A stretch of DNA of 64,000 nucleotides from CAVWDI01 sp963753725 (lineage in GTDB: Bacteria; Chloroflexota; Anaerolineae; Anaerolineales; UBA4823), in the NCBI GenBank assembly GCA_963753725.1, contig CAVWDI010000001.1:868001-932000 (forward strand), in the 5' to 3' direction. Positions 42,290-51,333 of the stretch are shown here, in pieces. The notes beneath the pieces were generated by a model. The model did no database searches. It was given only the letters and a program-made list of their open reading frames with translations, and was not told the DNA's origin. Each line of letters starts with the position of its first letter. Within the stretch, counting starts at the first letter, position 1. Position numbers and translations under genes: made by a program.

Positions 42290-43210
42290 ATGGAACAACC
42301 TGCTCTCATAGTTATGGCTGCTGGTTTGGGCAGTCGTTATGGTGGATTTAAGCAAATTGAACCTGTAGGTCCAAATGGTGAAATTATCCTGGACTATTCA
42401 ATTTATGACGCATTGACTGCTGGGTTTCAAAAGATAATTTTTGTTATAAGGAAAGAGATTGAGCAGGATTTTAGGAACAGAATAGAACGGAGCATTGCTC
42501 CACATTGTGAAACGCTGTATGTCTTTCAAGAGCTAGACAATTTACCAGCAGGTATTTTCGTCTCCACCCATCGAACTAAACCCTGGGGGACAGCTCACGC
42601 GGTGATGAGTTGTAAGAATTTGATAGAAAATCCTTTTGCAGTCATCAATGCCGATGATTTCTATGGAAGAACTGCTTTCCAATCATTGGGTAATTTCTTG
42701 ATTAATGAGGATATCTTCAATAACAGCCACCGCTTCTGCATGGTAGGCTACAGATTAAACAATACGCTTACAGACTATGGATACGTCGCTCGAGGAATTT
42801 GTGATGTCGATCATAGTGGGTATCTTTTAGCAGTCCATGAGCTGACCCACATCGAGAAGTTTGGTAACTCTGTGAGGTATATAGACGAGACTGGTAATTG
42901 GAGCTCGATTTCTGGAGACAGCGTCGTTTCGATGAATATGTGGGGATTTACGCCTTCACTTTTTTTTGAATTGGAAAAACGATTTTCTCAATTCATAAAT
43001 AAATACCAGAACTATCTCCAAGAGGCGGAATTTTTCCTCCCCGATGTGGTGAACGATTTATTAATTGAAAAGAAAACGACCGTGCAAGTATTCGAAACCA
43101 ACGAACAATGGTTTGGAATAACCTATAAACCGGATAAAGCTAGACTTGTGAGTGCAGTTTTGGATTTGATAAATCAGGGTATATATCCGGAAACACTATG
43201 GGGAAATTAA
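42290..43210 (+). CDS. sugar-phosphate nucleotidyltransferase-like protein
   Basis: A 306-residue protein with the glycine-rich N-terminal PALIVMAAGLGSRYGGFKQIEPVG, the NTP-binding loop of the NTP_transferase fold. It then has AVINADDFYGRTAF (metal-binding DD) and MVGYRLNNTLTDYGYVARG. Such enzymes join a nucleotide to a sugar-1-phosphate. The next gene, 1 bp away, is a NahK-like anomeric kinase that makes sugar-1-phosphates, so the pair should make a nucleotide sugar, likely UDP-N-acetylhexosamine (inference). No strong ribosome site is seen before the ATG; a weak TAGAAT-like -10 is nearby. The gene is intact. Confidence 0.8.
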   Translation: MEQPALIVMAAGLGSRYGGFKQIEPVGPNGEIILDYSIYDALTAGFQKIIFVIRKEIEQDFRNRIERSIAPHCETLYVFQELDNLPAGIFVSTHRTKPWGTAHAVMSCKNLIENPFAVINADDFYGRTAFQSLGNFLINEDIFNNSHRFCMVGYRLNNTLTDYGYVARGICDVDHSGYLLAVHELTHIEKFGNSVRYIDETGNWSSISGDSVVSMNMWGFTPSLFFELEKRFSQFINKYQNYLQEAEFFLPDVVNDLLIEKKTTVQVFETNEQWFGITYKPDKARLVSAVLDLINQGIYPETLWGN

Positions 43211-43211
43211 T

Positions 43212-44309
43212 ATGAAACCAGATTTCCAGAAAATTCTTCATTGTTTCAATATAGAAGGAGATTTTCTATCAGCTGATATATACGGGACGGGCCACATCAA
43301 TGATTCATATGCCGTTAAGTTTGAGGTAAATGGAGAGGTGCACTCGTATTTGCTTCAGCGAATAAACCATCATGTATTTAAAGATCCCGAAGGCTTGATG
43401 AAAAATATTGAAGTGGTTACATCCTATCTGCGCAAAAAAATTGTTGAATTAGGTGGTGATGAAAAAAGAGAGACTTTGACTTTAGTGCCAACCATTGATG
43501 GCAAGTATTTCATCAAAACAGATGAGGGGGAATATTGGCGAGCATATTTATTCATAGAAAATGCTTGTACTTATGAAGTCGTTGATAGCTTGGATCATGT
43601 GTATCATGCTGGAAAAGCTTTCGGGAATTTTCAGAAGCTGATGAGTGGTTTTCCAGCCGATCAACTCAAATTAACCATACCTGACTTCCACAACACCAGC
43701 AAGAGATACAACACATTCCTGGAAGTGGTTGACCGTGACATTGAAAATCGTGTAGGCTCCTGCCAGTTTGAAATCGATTTTGTGAATTATAGAGCTGCAC
43801 AGACATCAGTACTGGTTGACATGCTCGAGAACGACCAGCTTCCGGAGCGAGTTACTCATAATGACACAAAATTTAATAATGTAATGATCGATAACGAAAC
43901 CGGAGAGGGAATTTGCGTCATCGATCTTGATACAGTAATGCCTGGATTATCGCTGTATGATTTTGGGGACTCGATCCGCTCCATGGCAAACCCCGTTGCA
44001 GAGGACGAGCAGGATATCACAAAGGTAAATTTCGATTTAAATGTATTTGATTTTTACGCTCGCGGCTATTTGGAAACAACCCGCAATTTTCTCATTCCTT
44101 TAGAAATTGAGCAGCTGCCATTTTCCGCAATTCAAATGACTTTTGAATGTGGAATGCGATTTCTAACCGATCATTTACAAGGTGACACTTACTACAAAAC
44201 ACATCGATTCAACCACAACCTTGACCGCTGCCGCACTCAATTCAAGCTTGTCAAGGATATGGAAGAACAATACGATGAGATGGTTAAGATCGTTACAAGG
44301 AATTTGTGA
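43212..44309 (+). CDS. N-acetylhexosamine 1-kinase-like phosphotransferase
   Basis: A 365-residue kinase of the APH/choline-kinase fold. It has LLQRINHHVFKDPEGLMKNIE in the N-lobe, Brenner motif HNDTKFNNVM (about 215-224), and metal motif IDLDTVMPG with DFGDSIRSMAN. The whole sequence resembles NahK, which phosphorylates N-acetylhexosamines at C1 in the lacto-N-biose/galacto-N-biose pathway. It lies one base after the nucleotidyltransferase gene and would supply its sugar-1-phosphate. Residue length fits NahK (about 360). It ends the plus-strand operon. The substrate is inferred, not demonstrated. Confidence 0.85.
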   Translation: MKPDFQKILHCFNIEGDFLSADIYGTGHINDSYAVKFEVNGEVHSYLLQRINHHVFKDPEGLMKNIEVVTSYLRKKIVELGGDEKRETLTLVPTIDGKYFIKTDEGEYWRAYLFIENACTYEVVDSLDHVYHAGKAFGNFQKLMSGFPADQLKLTIPDFHNTSKRYNTFLEVVDRDIENRVGSCQFEIDFVNYRAAQTSVLVDMLENDQLPERVTHNDTKFNNVMIDNETGEGICVIDLDTVMPGLSLYDFGDSIRSMANPVAEDEQDITKVNFDLNVFDFYARGYLETTRNFLIPLEIEQLPFSAIQMTFECGMRFLTDHLQGDTYYKTHRFNHNLDRCRTQFKLVKDMEEQYDEMVKIVTRNL

Positions 44310-44466
44310 TCACAACCCCACATATATTTCTTGATTGTCGAAATGGCAAATACCAGTTTATATATTTTCCCAGTTGTCTAAATAGAAATGAATATCCGAG
44401 TTGCAAGCGTTCGCCGGATAACCGGAAATTCGTCAAAGATTTTATGGAAGGTTATTGACGATTGAA

Positions 44467-44835
44467 TTATCCCCTGGTGGGATCCCCCTTTTCCAGGTTC
44501 AACGCCACCGCCTGCTTCACATAATCTGTGAAGACCTCTTCATTTATATCCTCCATGCCGGTCAACTTGATGTGCCTCATTTTTTCACCGCTTCCCTGCA
44601 GCAAACCCGTGGGGTCATTGATATCAACCCCACGCCAGAATCCGAAGTTAACTGAATTTTTGAACGCTTTCATATAACTGAATGGTCCATTGAGTTCATA
44701 AACTGGCTGAGCCCACTTAATCGATTCCTCCGCCTCTGGCACTGCCGCAAGGATAATCCTCCTCACACTTGCAACTACCTCACCTTTCCAGCTATCCAGA
44801 CCTGCTATATATTCATCAACCGACATAGATACCAT
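44467..44835 (-). CDS. DUF1801 domain protein
   Basis: A 122-residue protein with VDEYIAGLDSWKGEVVASVRR, EESIKWAQPVYELNGPFSYMKAFKNSVNFGFWRG and VFTDYVKQAVALN. This is the YdhG/DUF1801 pattern, a small cytosolic single-domain fold found widely in bacteria. Its function is not established. It converges with the kinase gene, and the 157 bp between them holds a weak inverted repeat without a T-run. It appears intact with ATG start and a probable short AAGGAG ribosome site. Confidence 0.8.
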   Translation of the reverse strand: MVSMSVDEYIAGLDSWKGEVVASVRRIILAAVPEAEESIKWAQPVYELNGPFSYMKAFKNSVNFGFWRGVDINDPTGLLQGSGEKMRHIKLTGMEDINEEVFTDYVKQAVALNLEKGDPTRG

Positions 44836-45000
44836 TTTACTCTCCTTACAAATAATCCTAATTCTACCATATTTGTTGGGTATCTCATTCTAAATGAATA
44901 AACTATTTGTTAGAATCTCAAACGATTAAACCTCTCAAAATGCTGTTGGAGCGGCTCAGAATTTGAGACCTATCAGGATTATCTTTATTCTAAAGTTTCC

Positions 45001-45174
45001 TTAAACCGGCACTACCAACTCATTTGAACATTCTGAAAGTACTTCACACCCATTATCTGCGATCAGAAGACTGCCCTCCAGTTTCATACTGCCCGCACCA
45101 TGTACATAGGCGCCAGGTTCCGCCGCGATCGTCATCCCTGGTCCTAAAGGTTGAGTATCTGTATCCAGGCTGGG
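45001..45174 (-). pseudogene. remnant of an M24-family (Xaa-Pro) aminopeptidase C-terminus
   Basis: Reverse-strand reading from an in-frame stop at 45175 gives about 57 codons: LDTDTQPLGPGMTIAAEPGAYV, SMKLEGSLLIADNGCEVL and a TAA at 45001. LGPGMTIAAEPG and the Glu of MKLEGSLLI match the C-terminal metal-ligand part of M24 peptidases. The rest of the gene is absent, since the EamA gene runs in the opposite direction from about 45292. In-frame stops (45175, 45187) lie before it, so this is decayed DNA. Upstream codons read as TPWILTAIEVIGQDKIELLQ, which I cannot assign. Confidence 0.55.
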
Positions 45175-45291
45175 CTATTCAAATTATGTCGCCAGATCCG
45201 GACATTGCAGCAGTTCAATTTTATCCTGTCCAATAACTTCGATTGCCGTTAGAATCCATGGGGTATCCCAATTTAGTTGATAAGGCTATAT

Positions 45292-46197
45292 ATGTACAAC
45301 CTGTCCTTGTATTTAATTACTGTTTTGATATGGGGTTTGACCTGGATAGCCATAAAATTCCAGTTAGGTGTAGTTGCCCCCGAGGTTTCAATTGCATACC
45401 GGTTTATTCTGGCGTCAGCTATATTATTCTTGTTCAGTCTCATTAGGCGCTTGCCCATGAAATTCACATGGCGCTCGCACTTCTTTTTTGCGCTGCAGGG
45501 TTTATTTTTATTTTCCCTGAATTACATTTTGGTGTATAACGCCGAATTTTACTTACCCAGCGGACTGGTAGCCATAATCTTTTCAACCGTTATCTTTTTC
45601 AATGTATTCTTTGGCGCTTTGTTCTTGCATAATCCTATTCGCTTTCAGGTTGTACTGGGCGCAGTGATTGGATTAACGGGTCTATTCCTGGTGTTTGGTT
45701 CCGAGCTGTTATCCTTCGATATAGCTGACCAGAAAATGCTGGGATTGGTACTGGCAGTTCTGGGCGTTATCTCCGCTTCCCTGGGCAATATCCTCTCGGC
45801 ACGTAATCAGCGTAATGAACTGCCAGTCGTACAAACCAATGCCTATGGGATGGCATATGGCGCCATTTACATGCTGCTGCTAGCTTTAATACGCGGGGTT
45901 GAGTTCAATTTTGATCCATCGCCGGATTATTTGATATCTTTGCTGTACCTGGCTTTATTTGGGTCTGTGATTGCCTTCGGAAGCTACCTGACTTTGTTGG
46001 GCCGCATCGGTCCTGATCGAGCAGCATATGTATCTGTCCTGTTCCCCATTATCGCCCTGACAGTCTCGACCGTGTACGAAGGATTAAGCTGGAGTCTCCC
46101 ACAGCTTTTCGGAGTAGCGCTGGTATTGCTCGGCAATGTGATGGTGTTATCTGATATTGGAGGAATTTTCCGGCGTATCTCATTCAAAAAAGCTTGA
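45292..46197 (+). CDS. EamA-family (DMT superfamily) transporter
   Basis: A 301-residue membrane protein with ten predicted hydrophobic helices in two EamA repeats. The N-terminal LITVLIWGLTWIAIKFQLG and VSIAYRFILASAILFLF match the family, and the second repeat starts near LGLVLAVLGVISASLGNIL with LLGRIGPDRAAYVSVLFPIIALTVSTVYEG. It probably exports or exchanges a small metabolite, with unknown substrate. The start is set at ATG 45292 (MYNLSLYL) instead of the TTG five codons earlier. It overlaps no neighbour but lies close to an M24 remnant, on the opposite strand. Confidence 0.9.
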   Translation: MYNLSLYLITVLIWGLTWIAIKFQLGVVAPEVSIAYRFILASAILFLFSLIRRLPMKFTWRSHFFFALQGLFLFSLNYILVYNAEFYLPSGLVAIIFSTVIFFNVFFGALFLHNPIRFQVVLGAVIGLTGLFLVFGSELLSFDIADQKMLGLVLAVLGVISASLGNILSARNQRNELPVVQTNAYGMAYGAIYMLLLALIRGVEFNFDPSPDYLISLLYLALFGSVIAFGSYLTLLGRIGPDRAAYVSVLFPIIALTVSTVYEGLSWSLPQLFGVALVLLGNVMVLSDIGGIFRRISFKKA

Positions 46198-46288
46198 ATC
46201 AATTACTCCGACATCAGTATAAAGTTGGGATATATATGGTGAAGGTTTTATGAAATTATTTCCTCAAAGAACCCTGAATGCGATTCAA

Positions 46289-47363
46289 CTAATCCAACTC
46301 AGCAGGCATTTCGCAGTATTTACTATAACTCTTCACAGCTGAAATAAGGACCTGAATTTCAGTTTTCGTCATCACTTTGAAAGGGCTTGACGAGATTTTT
46401 ATTGAAATCTTTACGAGGCTCCTTTTTCCAAACGCCCACTACCTGACCATCGAGAAGAATAACCGCTCTGAACACCCCATTACCTGAAACCGCTTTCTTA
46501 TCATATCTGGGATCAAGAACTGCACTGCGTTCTTTGTATCCCAATAGATATTCATCATATGCTGGCAGCAGGCAAGCAGTTGGGGTCAAATTTCTGAGTA
46601 CGTGCGGTTTTGGAGGCATCCAATAAATCTGGCCATTAACTATCTCATGGCGAAGTCTTGATTCAACCATTTCCAAACCTGTCCGGGCATCTGATACAGG
46701 CAAGCCAGACCACCACATATAATCATTCAGTGTAGCAGGACCGTGACTGTCAAAGTACCTTTTGGCAAGACCGGCTAATGCTTCATCCCTGCTCATATTT
46801 ATTTGGTCATATACCCAATCATCTAGAAGCACGAATGACTCTTGTTTACCCGTCATAGGTCCAAAACAAATTAAACCCTCCAGCCCTGCCCGTCGAAGAA
46901 TATGATATCCTCGCTGTCCTTCAGTGGTGATGCCTGCTTTTTCAAGCGTGAGCAATAAATCAGCACGTGTTAATTGTTTTTCCTTTTGCAGCGCTTTTGA
47001 AAGGGTTTTGAAGCTGCGGGTAAATGTCTCATCGTCAAGTTCAAGCTGCCGGTATCGTTTCCCGCTTTTTGCGATAACAACTGGTGATAGAAGCAACAGC
47101 ATCCAGATCACATCTTGTTTAGCAGCGAAGTGTTTTGTTCCCCTGTTCAACCAGGTTCGGACAATTTCTCCATTTATAATCGCATCTTCAACTGAATCTT
47201 CAGTGGCATCACTACACCTGAGTCCTACAGCCCATTTTGCACTCGTGTAGTCCTGCGCTTGCATAGCGCCAAACCATGCAACGACTTGCCCTGGAATATT
47301 AAATTCCGTGTGTGTAATTCGCTGGTTAATTCCCCGTTCTAGAGTGATATCAAATGCGATCAT
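46289..47363 (-). pseudogene. winged-helix HTH_42-family protein (AlkX/AlkZ-like), frameshifted at the C-terminus
   Basis: The long frame encodes residues 1-334 of a YcaQ/AlkZ-type protein: GQVVAWFGAMQAQDYTSAKWAV with the QAQ motif near residue 34, then LNRGTKHFAAKQDVIWMLLLL and PTACLLPAYDEYLLGYKERS. The open frame ends in KPFQSDDEN. Shifting one base at the AAAGGG run (46380-46385 on +) gives KPFKVMTKTEIQVLISAVKSYSKYCE to a stop at 46289, which matches the family C-terminus and gives 357 residues. Relatives excise crosslinked or alkylated bases, or bind DNA. QAQ corresponds to the catalytic QxQ/D motif. Confidence 0.75.
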
Positions 47364-47605
47364 TATTAAAATGATTTGTTCAAAAGGATTGATTGATAGT
47401 TTTCAGTATTCAATTCGAAGAATTAAAAGTGGTTATTGGAAATCTGTTTCGCTTCCAATATTACCTGTAAAGCCTGCAATATTGATATTCTTGTCGTCAT
47501 TTTGTTATTATAAAAAATCCCTTTAAATCTAAATCAGTTAATACTAAATCAAGTACCTTGATTAATAAAACACCATGTCAGCTTAAAATAACCACCAATC
47601 AGCTG

Positions 47606-47977
47606 CTACTTCTTATCCATCTCCAAACAATTCATAGGTACCCACCCAATTTCACCACTTGATTTTTCTGCTATACCAAAACCATTCACAATTTCGTGAA
47701 CAAATAGCCCTTCCCCCACTGAAACACTCAACTCCATTGCATTGTATTCTCTATTGAATATCCCTTGATTTTGGCTAATATCGAGATATTGGTCGGGTAC
47801 CCAAGCTTGCCTATTATCCACTCCATCACACCATATCCAGTTTACCCAATCTGGATCTTCAGTGAATTCTTTGCCAACCTCAACTATGTCTCCCTTTTGG
47901 AAAATGATCGGATCCGGATAAGGGGATTTATACGCCTTAATTGCTGTATATTTTTTCATACTGATCTTCATCATCAT
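47606..47977 (-). CDS. SH3-like domain protein
   Basis: A 123-residue protein with two SH3-type beta-barrel halves: KYTAIKAYKSPYPDPIIFQKGDIVEVGKEF and WVPDQYLDIS, then LSVSVGEGLFVHEIVNGFG and GEIGWVPMNCLEM. The tandem WVP ends mark SH3-like folds (SH3b2/ SH3_2 kind). It has no signal, so it is probably cytosolic and may bind a partner protein. No ribosome site decides between three possible starts (residues 1 to 7), and MKKYTAIK is equally likely. It stands alone. Confidence 0.65.
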   Translation of the reverse strand: MMMKISMKKYTAIKAYKSPYPDPIIFQKGDIVEVGKEFTEDPDWVNWIWCDGVDNRQAWVPDQYLDISQNQGIFNREYNAMELSVSVGEGLFVHEIVNGFGIAEKSSGEIGWVPMNCLEMDKK

Positions 47978-48055
47978 ATATTAGGAAATCATTTTTGATT
48001 TTCGCATCCAAACCAGATTATGAATAATAGGAGAATTTGATCTCATATTCAGCAA

Positions 48056-48829
48056 TTATATTACCTTCAACTCTTTTTTAAAGAACGAGTTCACGATCGG
48101 GTATACCTTATCAATTTGACTGAATTCCTGCTGATGGGTAAATCCATCCACGATCTCAATTTGTACCCTTGTTCTTTTGAGGGATGAACTGTCCTCTTCT
48201 ATCCAATCCATAACGCTCTTGTTCTTTGCCCCAGCTAACAACAACGCCGGGCATTTTATTTCACTCGCATCAATGCTCGGCCAACCGCGGATTGCCTGGA
48301 AACAAGCTACCCAGACTGGAATTCGACCTTTTATCGCTGACTTACGCTTCTTTTCGTTCAATGTGCCTTCCTCGTAGGCCTGTGACAGCGCACCATATTT
48401 TTCGATGAAAACATCTATGTAATCATCGAACTCTTTATTCACCGCCCGTCCAAAAGGCACACCTATCACTGCGATAGCCTGTACACGATCGGACCAGGCT
48501 CCCAGATAGCGTGCGATATTTCCCCCAAAGCTGTATCCCAAAACTATCATCTGTTGAACTCCGCAGCTTTCTTGAACCTCAATCAAATCATTGATAATCT
48601 TCTCGATGCCATAATCCTCAATTCGAGTTAATATTTCACTTTCACCGCTGCCGCGGATATCAACATTCATCACTTTGAAATCATTCCGCAGTCTGTCAAC
48701 ATACCCAGCTTTCTGCCAATCCTTCCTGGTCTTACCTGCACCGTGCAGCAGCATAAGGGCTGGCCCATCCCCGCTGACATCGTAAGCAATGCGCACACCA
48801 TCACTTTTGGTTACATATTGGGTTGACAT
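48056..48829 (-). CDS. alpha/beta hydrolase
   Basis: A 257-residue alpha/beta-hydrolase fold protein. The oxyanion-side PALMLLHGAGKTRKDW, nucleophile elbow LGYSFGGNIARYLG (Ser of G-Y-S-F-G), and the C-terminal HQQEF with a His candidate are visible; the acid residue lies near LAGAKNKSVMDW. It is cytosolic, with unknown substrate (possibly ester, epoxide or C-C bond). The ATG at 48829 is chosen since AGGTGA lies 8 nt upstream, while the reading from 48841 would begin inside that ribosome site. It has no co-directional partner within 100 bp. Confidence 0.85.
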   Translation of the reverse strand: MSTQYVTKSDGVRIAYDVSGDGPALMLLHGAGKTRKDWQKAGYVDRLRNDFKVMNVDIRGSGESEILTRIEDYGIEKIINDLIEVQESCGVQQMIVLGYSFGGNIARYLGAWSDRVQAIAVIGVPFGRAVNKEFDDYIDVFIEKYGALSQAYEEGTLNEKKRKSAIKGRIPVWVACFQAIRGWPSIDASEIKCPALLLAGAKNKSVMDWIEEDSSSLKRTRVQIEIVDGFTHQQEFSQIDKVYPIVNSFFKKELKVI

Positions 48830-48965
48830 TAAATATTTCACCTGTTCATGAAAAATAATTTAAAAACCAGCAACAAAGACATACTGATAGCTTCCAAAAA
48901 TTACACAGTATTCAATATCGGCAACAGCATCTTGCATTCATCACTGCATTATTTCCTCTACTAAA

Positions 48966-49871
48966 TCATCTTTCATTTCCCAAATTGTTGAAGGAAATGA
49001 AACTAAGAGGAAAACAGAGTGATTGAGGAACTGGGACAGCTTGTGGCTCAAATTTGTGAGCAGTCCGGTTTGAATAAAATTCGATTTCGAAGGTCGCCAG
49101 GGGTGCATTAGTAATTTTTGGCCACCAAGAATGGTAGACATATTTCCTGACAAAACTGGCTGCGGAAGGTTTCTCAGGGAGTTCAAAGCAAGCGTAGTCC
49201 AATCCAGGTAGACTTTTTTGAACGAAAGAGTGGGGTGCTCTCTCACTTTCCACCAGGGAAGTTCCAGCGAAATATATATACTGATTCGTCGAATTGGATG
49301 TAAAGAACATCCTGAGCCCCAAATAATCTCTATCAGCAGGTTTTAGCCCACTAGCTTGTATCTCCTTACCAACCAATTTCCAGATTTCTTCGATTTGTAA
49401 ATTTGGATTGTTAGCGTTTATTGGGGCCGCAATACCGGTAATTTGCATCGGTCTTAGATTTTTAGCTTCGGGTTTCAGAGAAATGCCGCTGTTTAAGAAT
49501 TCAAGGTATTCCGGTGCAAGTTTGCCCATCAGCTGTCGTTGGTCCAGCCTTCTTTCTAATCGAACCTGACGAGGCTGTAAGTTAAACATACGCTTGAATG
49601 CGCGTGAGAAAGTTTCCGGGGCCTTGAATTTATACCTATATGCGATGTCAATGATTTTTTCTTCCGACTTCATCAAACACTGGGCTGCTTCACAAAGCCG
49701 ACGGCGCATCAAATAATCATAAGGGGTGTGGCGTGTGGACCGGCTGAAGATGCGGCTAAAATGGAATAGCGAAAATGAAACTGATTCCGCCATATCCGCT
49801 ACGCTAATATCTTCGGTCAGATGAGATTCAATGAATTCGATTGCCTTTAGTATTAAATCAATGTTCGGCAT
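48966..49871 (-). CDS. AraC-family regulator with C-terminal GyrI-like domain
   Basis: A 301-residue regulator. The N-terminal 100 residues hold two helix-turn-helix motifs: DISVADMAESVSFSLFHFSRIF and IIDIAYRYKFKAPETFSRAFKRMFNLQPRQV, the AraC family signature. Residues 150-285 are a GyrI-like effector-binding domain (ITGIAAPINANNPNLQIEEIW, FELPEKPSAASFVRKYVYHSWWP). Such regulators sense a small hydrophobic ligand. The C-terminal end is unusual (VPQSLCFPLSFISFN) and lacks the usual DIYIPI ending, so a downstream frameshift is possible but not clear. A stand-alone GyrI-like gene lies 22 bp upstream in the same direction. Confidence 0.85.
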   Translation of the reverse strand: MPNIDLILKAIEFIESHLTEDISVADMAESVSFSLFHFSRIFSRSTRHTPYDYLMRRRLCEAAQCLMKSEEKIIDIAYRYKFKAPETFSRAFKRMFNLQPRQVRLERRLDQRQLMGKLAPEYLEFLNSGISLKPEAKNLRPMQITGIAAPINANNPNLQIEEIWKLVGKEIQASGLKPADRDYLGLRMFFTSNSTNQYIYFAGTSLVESERAPHSFVQKSLPGLDYACFELPEKPSAASFVRKYVYHSWWPKITNAPLATFEIEFYSNRTAHKFEPQAVPVPQSLCFPLSFISFNNLGNER

Positions 49872-49893
49872 ATCCCCACTTCAATGGAAAAAA

Positions 49894-50412
49894 TCATTCT
49901 GGAGATTTATTAATTGGAACGTAGACATCAATCACTGATTCAGCCAGGTTGTCCATTCCCTTGAATCGATGGTCATAATATTGGAAGCTGTATGGAAAAG
50001 CTGATATGTACCCCGCTTTAGGCATCCATTCCTGGTAAATCATATGGGGCCAATCGCTGTTTATCTGCTCACCTTCCAAACAGAAAACAGCATAGGAAGT
50101 TGGTGGGAGGATTTTTAAGACAAATTCCACCGGTAATTCTCCCGCCTGGTTTATTTCCGCGCCTACAAATACCTCAAATTCACCCGTTTTACTTGTATCA
50201 GGATGGTAAATATGGACTTCATAAAAAACGCCTTCTCTAGTGATGAGGCGCTTATATTCCGCGCCATTTTGTCCCATGAATGCCATCAAGCGCTGCCATA
50301 ATAATCCAATTTCATTTTCTTCACTCCACGGGTCTTTGGTTTCAAAAGGATTACCAAAAAAACTTAACCCAGCTAAGATTATGGATTCATTTCTAATGAT
50401 TTTTGGATTCAT
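49894..50412 (-). CDS. GyrI-like effector-binding domain protein
   Basis: A 172-residue single-domain protein. It begins IIRNESIILAGLSFFGNPFETKDPWSEENEIG and contains GVFYEVHIYHPD, FEVFVGAEINQAGELP, and ends YQEWMPKAGYISAFPYSFQYYDHRF with DVYVPINKSPE. This is the GyrI/SOUL-like effector fold, often fused to AraC or MerR regulators. It precedes an AraC regulator that carries the same domain, so the pair may bind the same ligand. The ATG follows GAGGTAATTT. No catalytic residue is obvious. Confidence 0.8.
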   Translation of the reverse strand: MNPKIIRNESIILAGLSFFGNPFETKDPWSEENEIGLLWQRLMAFMGQNGAEYKRLITREGVFYEVHIYHPDTSKTGEFEVFVGAEINQAGELPVEFVLKILPPTSYAVFCLEGEQINSDWPHMIYQEWMPKAGYISAFPYSFQYYDHRFKGMDNLAESVIDVYVPINKSPE

Positions 50413-50486
50413 AAATTACCTCAGTTTGGACTGTGTTAAATGATGCTCCCCCCAAAATGATCCTGGGGAAGCATATTGTTTCTTAA

Positions 50487-50972
50487 TTAGCGAGCATTCA
50501 CAAATTCCGCCTCCCAATCAAACACGGCTGAGTCTTCCAACCACTGAGGCCAGTGGCTGCACCAATCCGGAACAGATGGTTCTTTCACTCTATCTGTAGC
50601 TGGGTGGTAGGGCTTGATATCCAGAATTGGCGATCCGTCCTCAGCGTCTATATAAGGGATGGAGATGATCCCGTTATCATAATCGATATGGGAAACCGAT
50701 ACAACGCTGAGACAGATAGGATTTGGTCTGACAGGTGACCGGGTGGCGAATATCCCAAGGATATCCGGCGCGTTTGTATATAGTTTTTCAAAGGTTAAGA
50801 CCGATCTTCCATCCTCATTATCGAACAAGTTTGCCCACCAGAGCACATTTAAGTAACTGAAACCATTTAATCCACCTAAAGCCGGGATCAACGCTTTGTT
50901 CAATACCAGGCTGAACCCACCATCCGCTGCATGTACTTGCCCGATAGCCGATAACTTAATCCCATTTTCCAT
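50487..50972 (-). CDS. TrmO/TsaA-like methyltransferase (UPF0066)
   Basis: A 161-residue protein with IGQVHAADGGFSLVLNKALIPAL, the TrmO hallmark GIFATRSPVRPNPICLSVVSV, and LDIKPYHPATDRVKEPSVPDW. In TrmO this fold makes N6-methyl-t6A37 in tRNA-Thr using SAM. The N-terminal LSAIGQV and length agree with a single UPF0066 domain. The typical E. coli protein is longer, with a C-terminal extension not seen here. It begins with AAAAGGAGCGAAAA before the ATG, so it is well translated. No neighbours in tRNA modification are in the window. Confidence 0.85.
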   Translation of the reverse strand: MENGIKLSAIGQVHAADGGFSLVLNKALIPALGGLNGFSYLNVLWWANLFDNEDGRSVLTFEKLYTNAPDILGIFATRSPVRPNPICLSVVSVSHIDYDNGIISIPYIDAEDGSPILDIKPYHPATDRVKEPSVPDWCSHWPQWLEDSAVFDWEAEFVNAR

Positions 50973-51333
50973 TTTTCGCTCCTTTTATTATGAATTGACG
51001 AATCGATCATCTCAGTTAAATATAAAGGAGCTGAAGGTGTTATGCTTGACACTGGTTGCGCTTTAATCAGCTTAACAATGTAGCTTTTTCAAACAACTTG
51101 ATCAATTCTGCTGCCTGCGCCAAATATAACGCGAGAAAAATGTATTCATAAAACCATGCAGCCATATTAGAGGGTATCCAATTCTAATCATTTTTCCCCA
51201 TACTTATAAACCAGGGACTGGATTAATCTTTTAATTTACTGCAGGTCATGTAATAGGCTAAGTCATTCGTTTGAGACCACATTCTACATGCTAACAGTCC
51301 ATCCAAATATAATCCGTATAGAATGCGGCTTTT
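50973..51333. other. 361-bp region without a gene
   Basis: No coding frame or RNA gene is recognised. The promoter of the TrmO-like gene must lie at its left end. Nothing else stands out. Confidence 0.5.

Noticed and set aside
48941..49246. 101-residue frame overlapping the AraC/GyrI gene
   Set aside because: It is out of frame with the AraC gene, and neither its start nor most of its length looks protein-like; a frameshift at the AraC C-terminus could not be shown.
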